Part shown: positions 24,491-34,253 of the stretch, piece by piece
Position numbering within the stretch: position 1 is the stretch's first letter
Layout: every line of letters starts with the position of its first letter
Assembly: GCA_903835655.1 (NCBI GenBank)
Contig: CAILNT010000087.1
Location: 1-34,872 of the forward strand
DNA length: 34,872 nt
Direction: 5' to 3'
Origin: an uncultured Pseudomonadota bacterium
GTDB taxonomy: Bacteria; Pseudomonadota; Gammaproteobacteria; Burkholderiales; Thiobacillaceae
Notes under the pieces: generated by a model
Told to the model about the DNA's origin: nothing
The model's input: only the letters and a program-made list of their open reading frames with translations
The model's database searches: none
Made by a program: the position numbers and the translations under genes

Positions 24491-24503
24491 ATCGCGGCCG
24501 GTC

Positions 24504-27500
24504 ATGCAGCCGCTAATCGTTACCCAAGAGGTCCGGCGCGGTGTCGCGGATTTTCTGGCGACCGCATTTCCATCGACGACGGCGGGGTTTCGCGACCTGA
24601 TCACCGGCTTTCTCTCCGAGGAGAGCAATCTCTTCAAGGGGCCGTATCTCACGGTCTCATTGCCCTTTCGCAGCGGGTCCGGCGGCGGCGGCCACTTCCC
24701 CTGGTTGCCGGCGGGCTTCACACCCCATGCCCACCAGTCCCGCGCCTGGGATCGTCTGAGCGGCGAAGCGGCGGGTTCGACCCTGGTGGCGACAGGCACC
24801 GGCTCGGGCAAGACCGAGTGTTTCCTGTTCCCCATCCTGGAGCATTGCCGTCAGCGGAAGGCGCTGGGCCGTCCCGGCATCAAGGCCATCCTGCTGTATC
24901 CGATGAACGCCCTGGCAACCGACCAGGCGAGCCGCCTGGCCAAGCTGATTCTGGAGACGCCGGAACTGGCGGGGATACGCGCCGGGCTCTATGTCGGCGA
25001 TGCGCCGGAAGAGGAATCCGATGCGGTCAAGCGGCTGGATGACGGCACGTTCTCCCTGATTACCGACCGTGCGATGCTGCGCAAGAATCCGCCGGACATC
25101 CTGCTCACCAACTACAAGATGCTCGACTTCCTGCTCATCCGGGCGGAGGACGCCGCGCTGTGGGCGGCGAATCGACCGGACACCCTGCGCTACATGGTGG
25201 TGGATGAACTGCACACCTTCGACGGGGCGCAAGGGACGGACCTGGCCTGCCTGATCCGCCGGGTCAAGGCGCGGCTTTCGACACCGCCTGGGCATCTGGT
25301 GTGCGTGGGCACTTCCGCCACCCTGGGGGACGAGGACCGGTCCAGCCTATTGGGCTTTGCCGGCGATGTGTTCGGCCAACCCCTCGCCGACGATGCGGTG
25401 ATTGGCGAGGACCGTCTGTCGGTGGGCGAGTATCTGGCCGCCTGCGCAGTGGAAAGCATGGCCTGGCCACAAGCTTCGGACAGCGCCGATCTGGACCCGA
25501 ACGCGCATGCCACGACCGGGCAATACCTCGCCACGCTCTACCGGTTGTGGTTTGAGGAGCCGGTCGATCCCGATCAAGTTGACCAGCTTGCCTGGCGCGT
25601 GCAGTTGGGCGAGCGGCTGATGGCGCACGTCGCATTTCAGAATCTGCTGCGCGATCTCGACAAACTGGGCCGGCGTGCCGTGCCGGTGGCGGATTTACGC
25701 GCCCAGATCAGCCGTCGACTGCGGGCCGAGGATGCCCCGCAGTTTGTCGAGCGCTGGCTGGAAAGTCTGATTGCATTGATCGCCCACGCCCGCCGCAAGC
25801 GCGTGCCCACCAAGCCGGAGATCGCCGGCGACGACGATGTGCTGCCGTTCCTGCATGTGAAGCTGGAACTCTGGTTACGCGAGTTGCGCCGCATGGTGGC
25901 GCTGGTGTCGGAGACCCCGGTGCTGCGTCATCATGACGACCTGGGCACGCCCGACAAGGCGCTGTACCTGCCGGTCATTCACTGTCGCGACTGCCATGCC
26001 ACCGGCTGGGGCGCGACCTTGCCCAAGACCAGCCCGAATCAGTTGCAGGCCGACCTTCAAGCCTTCTACACGGCATTCTTCGCGGAAGACGTGTCCACCC
26101 GGTTTGTCTTTCCCGCTGGGGATGTGCCCGCGAACCGTCGTTTCTTCGAGCCCAAGAAGCTGTGTGTGCGCTGCGGCACCTTGCACACCCTCGAACATCC
26201 GACCTGCGGCCACTGCGGGGCGGGCGGCGATGGGGGGCCGGGCCTGATCCGTGTGGAGATCGCGGCGAATCGCAAGGAGATCAGGCGCAACGGCAGTTCG
26301 TTGATGATCGCCCATCATGATTGCCCCTACTGCGGGGGGCACAAGACGCTTTCCATTCTGGGCTCCCAGGCGGCGAGCCTGGCCAGCGTGGCGATCAATC
26401 AGTTGTTCGGCAGCCGTTACAACGCCGACAAGAAGTTGATCGCCTTTTCCGACTCGGTTCAGGATGCGGCCCATCGCGCGGGATTCTTCGCGGCCCGTAC
26501 CTGGCGCCTGAATCTGCGACCGGCATTGGCGCAAACCATCGCCCAGGCCGAAGCACAAGGCAAGAGGCTTACCCTTGCTCAGTTGCCACAGGCCTTCGCC
26601 GGTCTTTGGCAGGCCCGCCTGGGCCTGGCGTCGTATGTAGCCAACTTTCTGCCACCGCAACTGAACTGGTTGCGAGATGCCGAGACACTGTTCGAGACCG
26701 GGGTCCTGTCCGCGGACAGCGATGTGCCCCGATTGATGGGGAACGTCTTGCCCTGGGTGATGCTGGCGGAGTTTGGTCAGGATGCCCACGTCGGGCGGAC
26801 CTTGCCAGCGACCCTGACGGCAAGCGCGCGCCTGGACGAAGCGCTGCGGAACCAGGCGGTGGGCGATCTGGCGACCCGCCTTCGGGAGGAGATCGAGCCT
26901 CTGGGCCAGGTTTCCGACGCGCAGGCCGGACGCTTCATCGACGGCCTGTTGCTGCGCATGCGTGAAATCGGGGCCTGGTGGGACAAGGGTCTGGTGTTCT
27001 ATGCGCGGCAGGGCTCCCGCCCTTTCGCCTATCGAAAGAACCCGGCCGAATATCGCTTGCTTGTCGGGCCGCGTCCGCCACGTTTTTTGGCGCTGCCTGA
27101 GTATTACAACTGCGCAAGCATCGCCGTCGATACCACCGGAACATTCGGTGATTGGGCTTACAAGAGCCTGCCGGCGCTGGCGGCGGTGGCCTTGGGCGCG
27201 GATGCGATGGTGGTGCAAGCCTACGGGCTGGCGCTGGCGGCGCTGGAGCGTGCCGGCATCGCGCGGGCCGAGACGGGCGAAAAGGAGGTGGCCGTATGGG
27301 GGCTGGAGCCTGGCGTATTTACCCTCTCCACGAGCGGACAACGTTGGGAGTGCGTGAGTTGTCGGCACTCTTTGGTGACCGCCGCCGGCATGCATATGGC
27401 CGGGGAGCCCTGTCGTCGCCTGGGTTGCACAGGCCACCTGGTCGCGATCACGGAGACCAGCGATTTTTATCGCCGCCTCTATCTTTCGGCGGAGATCGCC

Positions 27501-30500
27501 CGCGTATTCGCGCGTGAACATACCGGTCTGCTGGACCGGCCGACACGGGAAGCGATCGAGCGGAGTTTCAAGGCGAAAAGCCCACGCCCACCCGGCGCGG
27601 TGAATCTGCTATCCGCGACCCCGACATTGGAAATGGGCATCGACATCGGTGACCTGTCGGCGACACTGTTGTGTTCGGTACCGCCCGCCCAGGCGAATTA
27701 TCTGCAGCGCGCGGGACGCGCAGGTCGATCCACCGGCAATGCGGTCTTGCTGACCCTGGCGGCAGCGCGACCCCATGATCTTTATTTCTGGGCGGCGCCC
27801 AGGGAAATGGTGGCCGGCAATGTAGCTTCTCCGGGGATATTCCTGAATGCCTCGGCGGTCCTGGAACGCCAGTTGACCGCATTCTGTCTGGATGGCTGGG
27901 TGCGCGATCTGGGTGCCAAGGCGAAGATCCCATATACGATCCGGACCGTCCTGGCGGCGGTGAGCAAACCGAACACCGCACATTTCCCGTACCCATGGCT
28001 CGACTTCATCGAACGTCAACATTCGACTTTGCTGGATCGATTCCTGCGTATGTTCGAGACCGGGACGACACCGCTTTCCGATGAGACCAAGGGTTGGCTG
28101 GAGCGCTTCATCGCCGGCGATACCAAGACCGAAGGCAGTCTCGCCTGGAAGATCGTGGGGCGGCTGTGTGGCATGGCCGATGACGTGGATGAGTTCCGCA
28201 AGCGCAGGGACCGCATCGATGCTGAGTTCAAGAAGGTTGACGCCAAGCCGGTGAAGGGGGAACAGGACGAGGAGGAACTCCTGGAGTTGCGTCAGGAGCA
28301 GCAAGCTCTCGGCAGGATGATTACCGGCATCTGGGAGCGGGCGACGCTGAACGTGCTGACGGACGAGGGTTTGCTGCCCAACTATGCCTTCCCCGAACAG
28401 GGCGTGCTGCTTCATTCCATCATCCTGCGTGTCCGAAAACCAGGGGATGGGCATGACCCGTCCACGCAACCATTGACGCTGGAATATGAACGTCCGGGAG
28501 CGGCGGCCATCACCGAGTTCGCGCCGAACAGCTTGTTCTACGCCGAGGGTCGAAAGGTCACCATCGAGCAGGTGGATGTATCCAAGGACAAGCCGCAGCG
28601 CTGGCGTTTTTGCCGTCAGTGCGCCTACACGGAGTCCATCGAGACCGGCGATGTCCACGAGGCTTGTCCACGTTGTGGCGATCCGCTGTGGAAAGACAAT
28701 GGGCGCATACGCGAGATGCTGCGTCTGACCAAGGTCTATGCCCGGACCCAGGATCATCTCGCCCGTATCGCAGACGATAGCGATGAACGCGAGCGGCGAT
28801 TCTTTGTCCGCCAGGCGCTGGTGGACAGTCCGCCGGAAGCGGTGCGTCTGGCGTTTGCCATCGACCGGTCGGAGTTTCCGTTCGGGTTCGAATTCCTCAA
28901 TCGGGTGTCGTTCCGCGAGATCAACTTTGGCGAGCGGGTGCCGGATGGCGCGCCTATGACCATCGCCGGGGTCGAGCAACCGCGGCCAGGATTTACCATC
29001 TGCCCCGATTGCGGAACGCTCCAGAGGAGACGCAAGCAAGGGGAGGAATACCGCAACCACGCCCCTTATTGCCCGAGGCGAAAGTCGGAAAGCACGCCTG
29101 TCCAGACCTGTGTGTTTCTTTATCGGGAGTTCGATAGCGAGGGCATTCGCCTATACCTTCCGGAGGCCAGCTTCGGCGGCGCCGAGGATCGCCTGCAGTC
29201 CTTCGTGGCCGCCCTGCAACTGGGGCTGGTGAAACGCTTCAGAGGCGCGGTCGATCACCTGCGCGTGGCCTTGGATATTCGTCTGGCGAGCGGTGAGGAA
29301 GCGCCGCGCCAATATCTGGTCATTTATGACGCGATTCCCGGAGGTACGGGTTACCTGAAGGAGTTGATGCGCGATGAGCGTCCGCTGCTGGAAGTTTTCG
29401 AGGCCGCTCTGACGGCGATGGATACCTGTGCCTGCAATCACGATGCCGATAAGGATGGTTGCTACCGCTGCGTGTATGCCTATCGCAACAGCCATGACCG
29501 GGAAAAAATTTCCCGGCGCATGGCGCAAAAGCTGTTGCGGGAGATCCTCGACCACAAAGACTTGCTCCACCCTGTTGAGAGGCTATCCCAGCTCGCCCCG
29601 TTCAATCCGCTCTTCGACAGCGAACTTGAGGCCCGCTTCGTCGAGGCATTACGCCGTCCAGGCAGGTCCGGCCTTGACCACAACGACCGGTTGACCGTTA
29701 CCGAGGTGTTGATCAAGGGCAAGCCGGGCTATCTGGTGTCCTGTGGCAGCGGCAAGGGAGGCCGCCGCTGGCGTCTGGAACCCCAGGTTGAACTGGGGTC
29801 GATGGATGGCGTGGTCGTGCCCAGCAAGCCCGATTTTGTGTTCTGGCCGGATGATGACAGTGGCGATTTTCCCGTCGCGGTTTTCCTGGACGGCTGGCAG
29901 TTCCATCGGGACATCATCCCGACCGATCTGATCAAGCGCATGGCCATCTCCAAGAGCGGGCGGTATTCGGTTTGGACATTAACCTGGGCGGATGTGGAAA
30001 ACTGGCTCAACCCGAAAACCGCCCCTCCAGCCAACCCATGGCCATCTTTGCTGGACTCGGACAGAGATTTGGTGGGCGATCTGCTCAAGCGCTTTGGCCT
30101 GGAAACGATGGCGACCTTCCGCGCCATGACGTCGATGGCCCAATTGCGAATTCGTCTGTGCGGTCTGGACCATGAAATGCTGCGGCGGCATGGGGCGCTG
30201 CTGTCGTTGGGCATCTTGATGCCCAACGGCGATCCGAGCCTCGCGGCCGCGGTCAGCCAATCGGCCTGGGCAAAATGCCTGAGCGAAATCGGCATCACGA
30301 TACTGCCCGATGGCGCGGGAACCCGTAGTGGCGGCCGCATACTCGCCGGAGGACTGCTGGAGGTCGCCGCGGGAGTCACCGTTGAACAGGGGAATGGCAT
30401 CAAACAAGGGACCTTGGATAGGGCAACCGAGCCCTCCGTCCTCCTGCGTTGGAACGCCCCCTCGGAAACGCCAGAGGCTGAACGACAAGCTGCCTGGCAT

Positions 30501-30929
30501 CTGTTATGGCAAAGCGCGAATCTGCTCTTGCCGCTGTCTCGTTGTTGGGCCGGCACGGATGACACCCCGGAGCTTGCCCCCTTCCTCGCCTCACCCCTGG
30601 TCCGAGGTGATCGGCCCGCGGGTTCAATGGAGGCTGGGTGGATCGAGGTCTCTGAATTGGCTTGCGTGGAGATTCAAGCGTGGGTGCCGGAACTGGTGCG
30701 CCTGGGAATTGAGCCTCCCGTTGTGGGATTCGAATTGCTGGATGAAAAAGGGCGCGTCGTGGCCGAGGCGGAACTCGCCTGGCTTGAGCGCAAATTGGCA
30801 GTTGTGTTGGAACCGGGTACACATGAATCCCACTTCGAGCAGCGGGGATGGCGGTGTTTCACGGCCACCGATGGATTGCTTGATCCCGCATGGTTGGCGG
30901 CATTGAGAGGGGGAGAAGACAGCTTATGA
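24504..30929 (+). CDS. Giant DEAD/DEAH-type helicase with DUF1998 and Vsr-like nuclease domain (DruE-like)
   Basis: This 2141-residue protein starts with an SF2 helicase: Walker A TGTGSGKT (97-104), DELH box (234-237) and, after a long insert with several CxxC pairs (C494/C497 and others), the second lobe with LLSATPTLEMGIDIGDLSAT and motif VI QRAGRAGRS (1068-1076). The DUF1998/MZB region follows, with YDAIPGGTGYLKEL and a cysteine cluster C1642, C1644, C1653, C1656. Around 1775-1810, PDFVFW (D1777) and FPVAVFLDGWQFH look like the core of a Vsr/PD-(D/E)xK nuclease. The last 300 residues are unassigned. Size and domain order match DruE of Druantia and broadly a DrmA plus DrmB fusion of DISARM. 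It should be a DNA or RNA translocase with a nuclease. The ATG has no strong Shine-Dalgarno; its stop overlaps the next ATG. Confidence 0.85.
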   Translation: MQPLIVTQEVRRGVADFLATAFPSTTAGFRDLITGFLSEESNLFKGPYLTVSLPFRSGSGGGGHFPWLPAGFTPHAHQSRAWDRLSGEAAGSTLVATGTGSGKTECFLFPILEHCRQRKALGRPGIKAILLYPMNALATDQASRLAKLILETPELAGIRAGLYVGDAPEEESDAVKRLDDGTFSLITDRAMLRKNPPDILLTNYKMLDFLLIRAEDAALWAANRPDTLRYMVVDELHTFDGAQGTDLACLIRRVKARLSTPPGHLVCVGTSATLGDEDRSSLLGFAGDVFGQPLADDAVIGEDRLSVGEYLAACAVESMAWPQASDSADLDPNAHATTGQYLATLYRLWFEEPVDPDQVDQLAWRVQLGERLMAHVAFQNLLRDLDKLGRRAVPVADLRAQISRRLRAEDAPQFVERWLESLIALIAHARRKRVPTKPEIAGDDDVLPFLHVKLELWLRELRRMVALVSETPVLRHHDDLGTPDKALYLPVIHCRDCHATGWGATLPKTSPNQLQADLQAFYTAFFAEDVSTRFVFPAGDVPANRRFFEPKKLCVRCGTLHTLEHPTCGHCGAGGDGGPGLIRVEIAANRKEIRRNGSSLMIAHHDCPYCGGHKTLSILGSQAASLASVAINQLFGSRYNADKKLIAFSDSVQDAAHRAGFFAARTWRLNLRPALAQTIAQAEAQGKRLTLAQLPQAFAGLWQARLGLASYVANFLPPQLNWLRDAETLFETGVLSADSDVPRLMGNVLPWVMLAEFGQDAHVGRTLPATLTASARLDEALRNQAVGDLATRLREEIEPLGQVSDAQAGRFIDGLLLRMREIGAWWDKGLVFYARQGSRPFAYRKNPAEYRLLVGPRPPRFLALPEYYNCASIAVDTTGTFGDWAYKSLPALAAVALGADAMVVQAYGLALAALERAGIARAETGEKEVAVWGLEPGVFTLSTSGQRWECVSCRHSLVTAAGMHMAGEPCRRLGCTGHLVAITETSDFYRRLYLSAEIARVFAREHTGLLDRPTREAIERSFKAKSPRPPGAVNLLSATPTLEMGIDIGDLSATLLCSVPPAQANYLQRAGRAGRSTGNAVLLTLAAARPHDLYFWAAPREMVAGNVASPGIFLNASAVLERQLTAFCLDGWVRDLGAKAKIPYTIRTVLAAVSKPNTAHFPYPWLDFIERQHSTLLDRFLRMFETGTTPLSDETKGWLERFIAGDTKTEGSLAWKIVGRLCGMADDVDEFRKRRDRIDAEFKKVDAKPVKGEQDEEELLELRQEQQALGRMITGIWERATLNVLTDEGLLPNYAFPEQGVLLHSIILRVRKPGDGHDPSTQPLTLEYERPGAAAITEFAPNSLFYAEGRKVTIEQVDVSKDKPQRWRFCRQCAYTESIETGDVHEACPRCGDPLWKDNGRIREMLRLTKVYARTQDHLARIADDSDERERRFFVRQALVDSPPEAVRLAFAIDRSEFPFGFEFLNRVSFREINFGERVPDGAPMTIAGVEQPRPGFTICPDCGTLQRRRKQGEEYRNHAPYCPRRKSESTPVQTCVFLYREFDSEGIRLYLPEASFGGAEDRLQSFVAALQLGLVKRFRGAVDHLRVALDIRLASGEEAPRQYLVIYDAIPGGTGYLKELMRDERPLLEVFEAALTAMDTCACNHDADKDGCYRCVYAYRNSHDREKISRRMAQKLLREILDHKDLLHPVERLSQLAPFNPLFDSELEARFVEALRRPGRSGLDHNDRLTVTEVLIKGKPGYLVSCGSGKGGRRWRLEPQVELGSMDGVVVPSKPDFVFWPDDDSGDFPVAVFLDGWQFHRDIIPTDLIKRMAISKSGRYSVWTLTWADVENWLNPKTAPPANPWPSLLDSDRDLVGDLLKRFGLETMATFRAMTSMAQLRIRLCGLDHEMLRRHGALLSLGILMPNGDPSLAAAVSQSAWAKCLSEIGITILPDGAGTRSGGRILAGGLLEVAAGVTVEQGNGIKQGTLDRATEPSVLLRWNAPSETPEAERQAAWHLLWQSANLLLPLSRCWAGTDDTPELAPFLASPLVRGDRPAGSMEAGWIEVSELACVEIQAWVPELVRLGIEPPVVGFELLDEKGRVVAEAELAWLERKLAVVLEPGTHESHFEQRGWRCFTATDGLLDPAWLAALRGGEDSL

Positions 30930-33019
30930 GCCTCGCACCGAAAATCGCGCTCTCGGACGATTTCCTGAAATCTTTCGCAGCTATCCCTCGCGACCGGCAA
31001 CAAGCGGTACTCAAGTTCGTATCGCAGTTCCGCCAGAACCCCCAGGCGCCAGGGATCAATTACGAGACGATACATGATGCCGCTGACGCCAATATGCGTT
31101 CGGTTCGTATTGACCAGGCGTTGCGCGGGATTGTCTTGAAGCCTGCTCAGGGCAATGTCTATTGCCTGCTCTGGGTGGACCGGCACGATGATGCCTACCG
31201 GTGGGCTACCACCCATCGTGTGGCCATTCATCCGGACCTTGGCAATCTCCAGGTCTTCGCGGTCGAGCCCGGCGTGACCCGAGAAGCGATCCCCGAGTCG
31301 GTGGTGGTAGCAAGCCTGTTTGCCGAGCTCAAGGACCGTGAGATACGCCGCCTTGGCGTGCCGGAGGAAATTCTGGTCCGTGTGCGCGCGGTGACTAATG
31401 CGGATGAGTTGGAGGCTGTTGAACCCTACTTGCCTGACGATGCGTTTGAGGCCCTGTATCTCTATGCCGCGGGCGAGAGCTACGACAAAGTCGTTGCGGA
31501 TCGAGAGGCGGCGGCTCAGGTCGACACCGCGGATTTCGACACGGCGCTGGAGCTTGATGCGAGCAAACGCCATTTCCTGGTAGTTACCGATGACAGCGAT
31601 CTTGATGCCCTGCTGGCCGCGCCACTCGAACTCTGGCGGGTATTTTTGCACCCGAGTCAGCGCCGATTGGTAACACGGTCATGGAGTGGACCGGTCAGGG
31701 TTCTGGGCGGCGCCGGCACGGGAAAGACCGTCGTAGCGATGCACCGAGCGGTCTGGCTGGCAAGGAAGTATCACGATGTGCCGGGCAAGCCCGTGCTGTT
31801 CACGACATTCACGCGGACCCTGGCCGACGATATCCGGGGCCATATCGCATCCCTCTGCACGCCACAGGAACAGGACAGGATTGCGGTCATCAACATCGAC
31901 CAATGGGCGCTGAGCCTGCTGCGTCGATTCGGTTATCAGCACGAGTTGCTCTATGACGAGCCCCGGCGCAAGGCATTCTGGAAGGTCGCCATGAGCCGTG
32001 CACCCGCTGACAGCGAATTACCCCTGGCTTTCTTCCGCGCCGAGTATGAGCGCGTGGTGCTCCCGCAAGGGTGCGAAGCGGCGGAGGACTACATGCGCGC
32101 CAGCCGGATCGGGCGAGGGGGTCAGTTGGGACGCGCTCAGCGCAAGGCGATGTGGCCGGTGTTCGCCGAGTACCGTGCGCAACTGCATGCCGCCAATTTA
32201 CGCGAACCGGAAGAGGCATTCAGGGATGCAAGGGCATTGCTGGAGCGGGAAAGGGAGTCACTCGGAATTCGTTCCATCATCGTCGATGAAACGCAGGACT
32301 TGAGCGCTTCGGCGTTGGCACTGGTTCGAGCTGCCGTGCCCAGGGATCAGGACGATCTTTTCCTGGTGGGGGACGCTCATCAGCGCATCTATCGTCACAA
32401 GGTAGCACTGTCCAGGGTGGGTATTGATATCCGCGGCCGGGGGCGCAAGCTTCGAATCAACTACCGCACCACCGACGAGATCCGCAGATGGGCTGTGGCT
32501 CAACTGGAGGGATGCGAGATCGACGATCTGGATGGCGACAGCGATTCATTAAAAGGGTATCGCTCGCTAAGCCACGGCGAAGCACCCGAAGTCGTGCATT
32601 TCACCTCCTTTGAAGCCGAAATCGACTTTCTGAAAAAGAGTCTCGACGAGCTTATGGAACAAGGTACGAGTCCTCACGACATTTGCGTTGTGTCGAGAAC
32701 GAACGAGGACGTGGATCACTATTGCACGGCTCTGGCCAAGACCGGCTATCAAACGCTCAAGCTGGACCGGAACACGCATGATGATCGTGCTGTCGAGGGC
32801 ATCCGTTTTGCAACCATGCACCGGGTGAAAGGGCTGGAGTTCGACGTGGTCGTCATCGCTGGGTACAAGTCGCCAAGCGCCTACGCGGAAGAACTGTCGC
32901 GGGAGGAAGACGCAGGCGTTATTGAGGACACTTTGCTAGGCGAGCGAAGCTTGCTTCACGTCGCGGCTACACGAGCCAAGCGTTACTTGATCGAAACTGT
33001 TCGGGACACGCCGGACTGA
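30926..33019 (+). CDS. RelE-like/UvrD-type SF1 helicase, short form
   Basis: The 697-residue protein opens with about 110 residues resembling the RelE toxin fold (LSDDFLKSFAAIPRDRQQAV, then MRSVRIDQALRGIVLK and VYCLLWVDRHDDAY). A linker leads to an SF1A helicase: Walker A GGAGTGKT (261-268), Walker B IIVDETQDLSASAL, VGDAHQRIYRHK, LRINYRTTDEIRRW, motif V TMHRVKGLEFDVVVIAGY and motif VI LHVAATRAKRYLIE. All catalytic motifs look intact. The ATG overlaps the DUF1998 helicase stop (ATGA) and has GAGGGGGAG upstream, so the two are coupled and probably act together. A longer in-frame start at 30890 would lie inside the upstream gene. After the stop a weak hairpin CGCGG-CCGCG (33055-33072) separates it from the convergent integrase. 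Confidence 0.9.
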   Translation: MSLAPKIALSDDFLKSFAAIPRDRQQAVLKFVSQFRQNPQAPGINYETIHDAADANMRSVRIDQALRGIVLKPAQGNVYCLLWVDRHDDAYRWATTHRVAIHPDLGNLQVFAVEPGVTREAIPESVVVASLFAELKDREIRRLGVPEEILVRVRAVTNADELEAVEPYLPDDAFEALYLYAAGESYDKVVADREAAAQVDTADFDTALELDASKRHFLVVTDDSDLDALLAAPLELWRVFLHPSQRRLVTRSWSGPVRVLGGAGTGKTVVAMHRAVWLARKYHDVPGKPVLFTTFTRTLADDIRGHIASLCTPQEQDRIAVINIDQWALSLLRRFGYQHELLYDEPRRKAFWKVAMSRAPADSELPLAFFRAEYERVVLPQGCEAAEDYMRASRIGRGGQLGRAQRKAMWPVFAEYRAQLHAANLREPEEAFRDARALLERERESLGIRSIIVDETQDLSASALALVRAAVPRDQDDLFLVGDAHQRIYRHKVALSRVGIDIRGRGRKLRINYRTTDEIRRWAVAQLEGCEIDDLDGDSDSLKGYRSLSHGEAPEVVHFTSFEAEIDFLKKSLDELMEQGTSPHDICVVSRTNEDVDHYCTALAKTGYQTLKLDRNTHDDRAVEGIRFATMHRVKGLEFDVVVIAGYKSPSAYAEELSREEDAGVIEDTLLGERSLLHVAATRAKRYLIETVRDTPD

Positions 33020-33110
33020 GAGTTGGCTCGCCTGGCTTGGTGCGACTGCGTCACGCGGTAATGACTCCGCGCAGTGGCGTGGTAATCCCGACATAGCGGA
33101 TGCCCGCCCA

Positions 33111-34127
33111 TCAGCCTAGTTTCCTCGCCAAATCCTCGGCCTTCAGGTGCGTGTAACGCTTGAGCATGGCCAGGGTCTTGTGGCCGGTGATGCTGGCCAC
33201 TTCCATGCTGTCGAATACGCCGCGCTCGAATAGGCGGGAGGTGGCTTCGTGGCGCAGATCGTGGAATCTCAGGTCCGCGATACCCGCGCGGGTACAGGCT
33301 CGTACCCAAGTCTTGTTGAAGCTGTCTGATCTGGCCCACTGCCAGAACACTCTGCCGGAAATGGAAACCGGCTGGCTGCGCAGTTCCTCCAACACCGCCA
33401 CGGCCGCGCTCGAAAGCGGAATGGCGCGGAAGGCATCCTTGTTCTTGGTCTTCTGCCTGAGGCCGTCGTCGCGCTCGACGCCGCGCGCCAGCATGACCCG
33501 CCGGCCGAGATCCACGTCGGCCCATTTCAAGGACAGCAGTTCGCCGAGTCGCGCGGCGGTTTCTATGGCCAGCCGCACGATGGCGACCAGATGCGGCGAG
33601 CACTCCGCCAACAGGCGGTCCAGTTCCTCTGTTTCCAGCCGGCGGTCCCTGGCATCGTCGGAGACCGGCTTGCTGACCATGGCGCAGGGATTGGCAGCGA
33701 GGGGGATGCCCCACTCCTTGCCCGCCAGGTCGATCAGTCTGGAGAGCAAGCCCAGGCGCTGGCGCACCGTGGAAGGAGAGACATTCCTCAACTGGGCATC
33801 GCGGTAAGTCGCGATCAGCTTCGGGCTCAACGCCGCCAGGGCGTACTTGCCGAAGCCATCATCCAGGGCTGACAGGGCGCCGGCGATCCAGTTGGCCCGC
33901 TTGCTCGGCAGTACGTCGGTTCGGTAACGAGCGATCAAGTCGTGGACGGTGGTGCGTTCCGCTTCCTGGCGCGGCATGTAGATGCCCCGATCCATGTCGC
34001 GTTCCACGTCGCGGGACCATTCCTCGGCGTCCTTGCGGTAATTGAAGGTCTTGGACTGGAGCGGGTAGCCCTTGCGCTTGACGATGGCCTGCCACTGGTA
34101 ATCGCCGCGTTTTCTGATGGTCGCCAT
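33111..34127 (-). CDS. Tyrosine recombinase (integrase) of the island
   Basis: The protein is 338 residues from MATIRKRGDYQWQAIVKRKG, an N-terminal arm-binding domain, followed by a core-binding SAM-like domain and the catalytic domain. Active-site residues are all visible: R193 in ETAARLGELLSL, lysines around 226-230, H289 and R292 in FHDLRHEA, H316 in GHKTL and nucleophile Y325 in KRYTHL. An in-frame ATG at 34145 would add six residues; I prefer 34127 because MATIRKRG is the usual start of this family. No Shine-Dalgarno is visible for either. The gene lies 127 bases from a tRNA-Arg 3' fragment and points into the island, so it most likely integrates the element at that tRNA. Confidence 0.92.
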   Translation of the reverse strand: MATIRKRGDYQWQAIVKRKGYPLQSKTFNYRKDAEEWSRDVERDMDRGIYMPRQEAERTTVHDLIARYRTDVLPSKRANWIAGALSALDDGFGKYALAALSPKLIATYRDAQLRNVSPSTVRQRLGLLSRLIDLAGKEWGIPLAANPCAMVSKPVSDDARDRRLETEELDRLLAECSPHLVAIVRLAIETAARLGELLSLKWADVDLGRRVMLARGVERDDGLRQKTKNKDAFRAIPLSSAAVAVLEELRSQPVSISGRVFWQWARSDSFNKTWVRACTRAGIADLRFHDLRHEATSRLFERGVFDSMEVASITGHKTLAMLKRYTHLKAEDLARKLG

Positions 34128-34172
34128 GCTGTGGATAAGTGACAAGAAAAAGGGGGGAAAGGGGGGAGCCCG

Positions 34173-34194
34173 TCGGGTGACAATCGGGTGACAA
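34173..34194. repeat. Tandem 11-base repeat, candidate integrase arm sites
   Basis: TCGGGTGACAA occurs twice head to tail (34173-34183 and 34184-34194), between the integrase start and the tRNA fragment. Directly repeated short sites beside the att core are typical of integrase arm-binding sites. Confidence 0.5.
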
Positions 34195-34253
34195 ATACTA
34201 CAACATATTGACCTGGATGCTTGCTAGCAGAGGCATCTCACCGGTTTCATACA

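Noticed and set aside
25875-29060. Minus-strand frames of 548 and 483 codons opposite the DUF1998 helicase
   Set aside because: The plus strand has intact helicase motifs and zinc clusters here, while the minus frames have no family resemblance.
11659-33019. Calling the locus canonical DISARM, Druantia, BREX or Zorya
   Set aside because: Separate drmA, drmB and drmC are absent, and I see no BrxC/PglY-type ATPase, PglZ or ZorAB motor genes. Only individual components resemble those systems.
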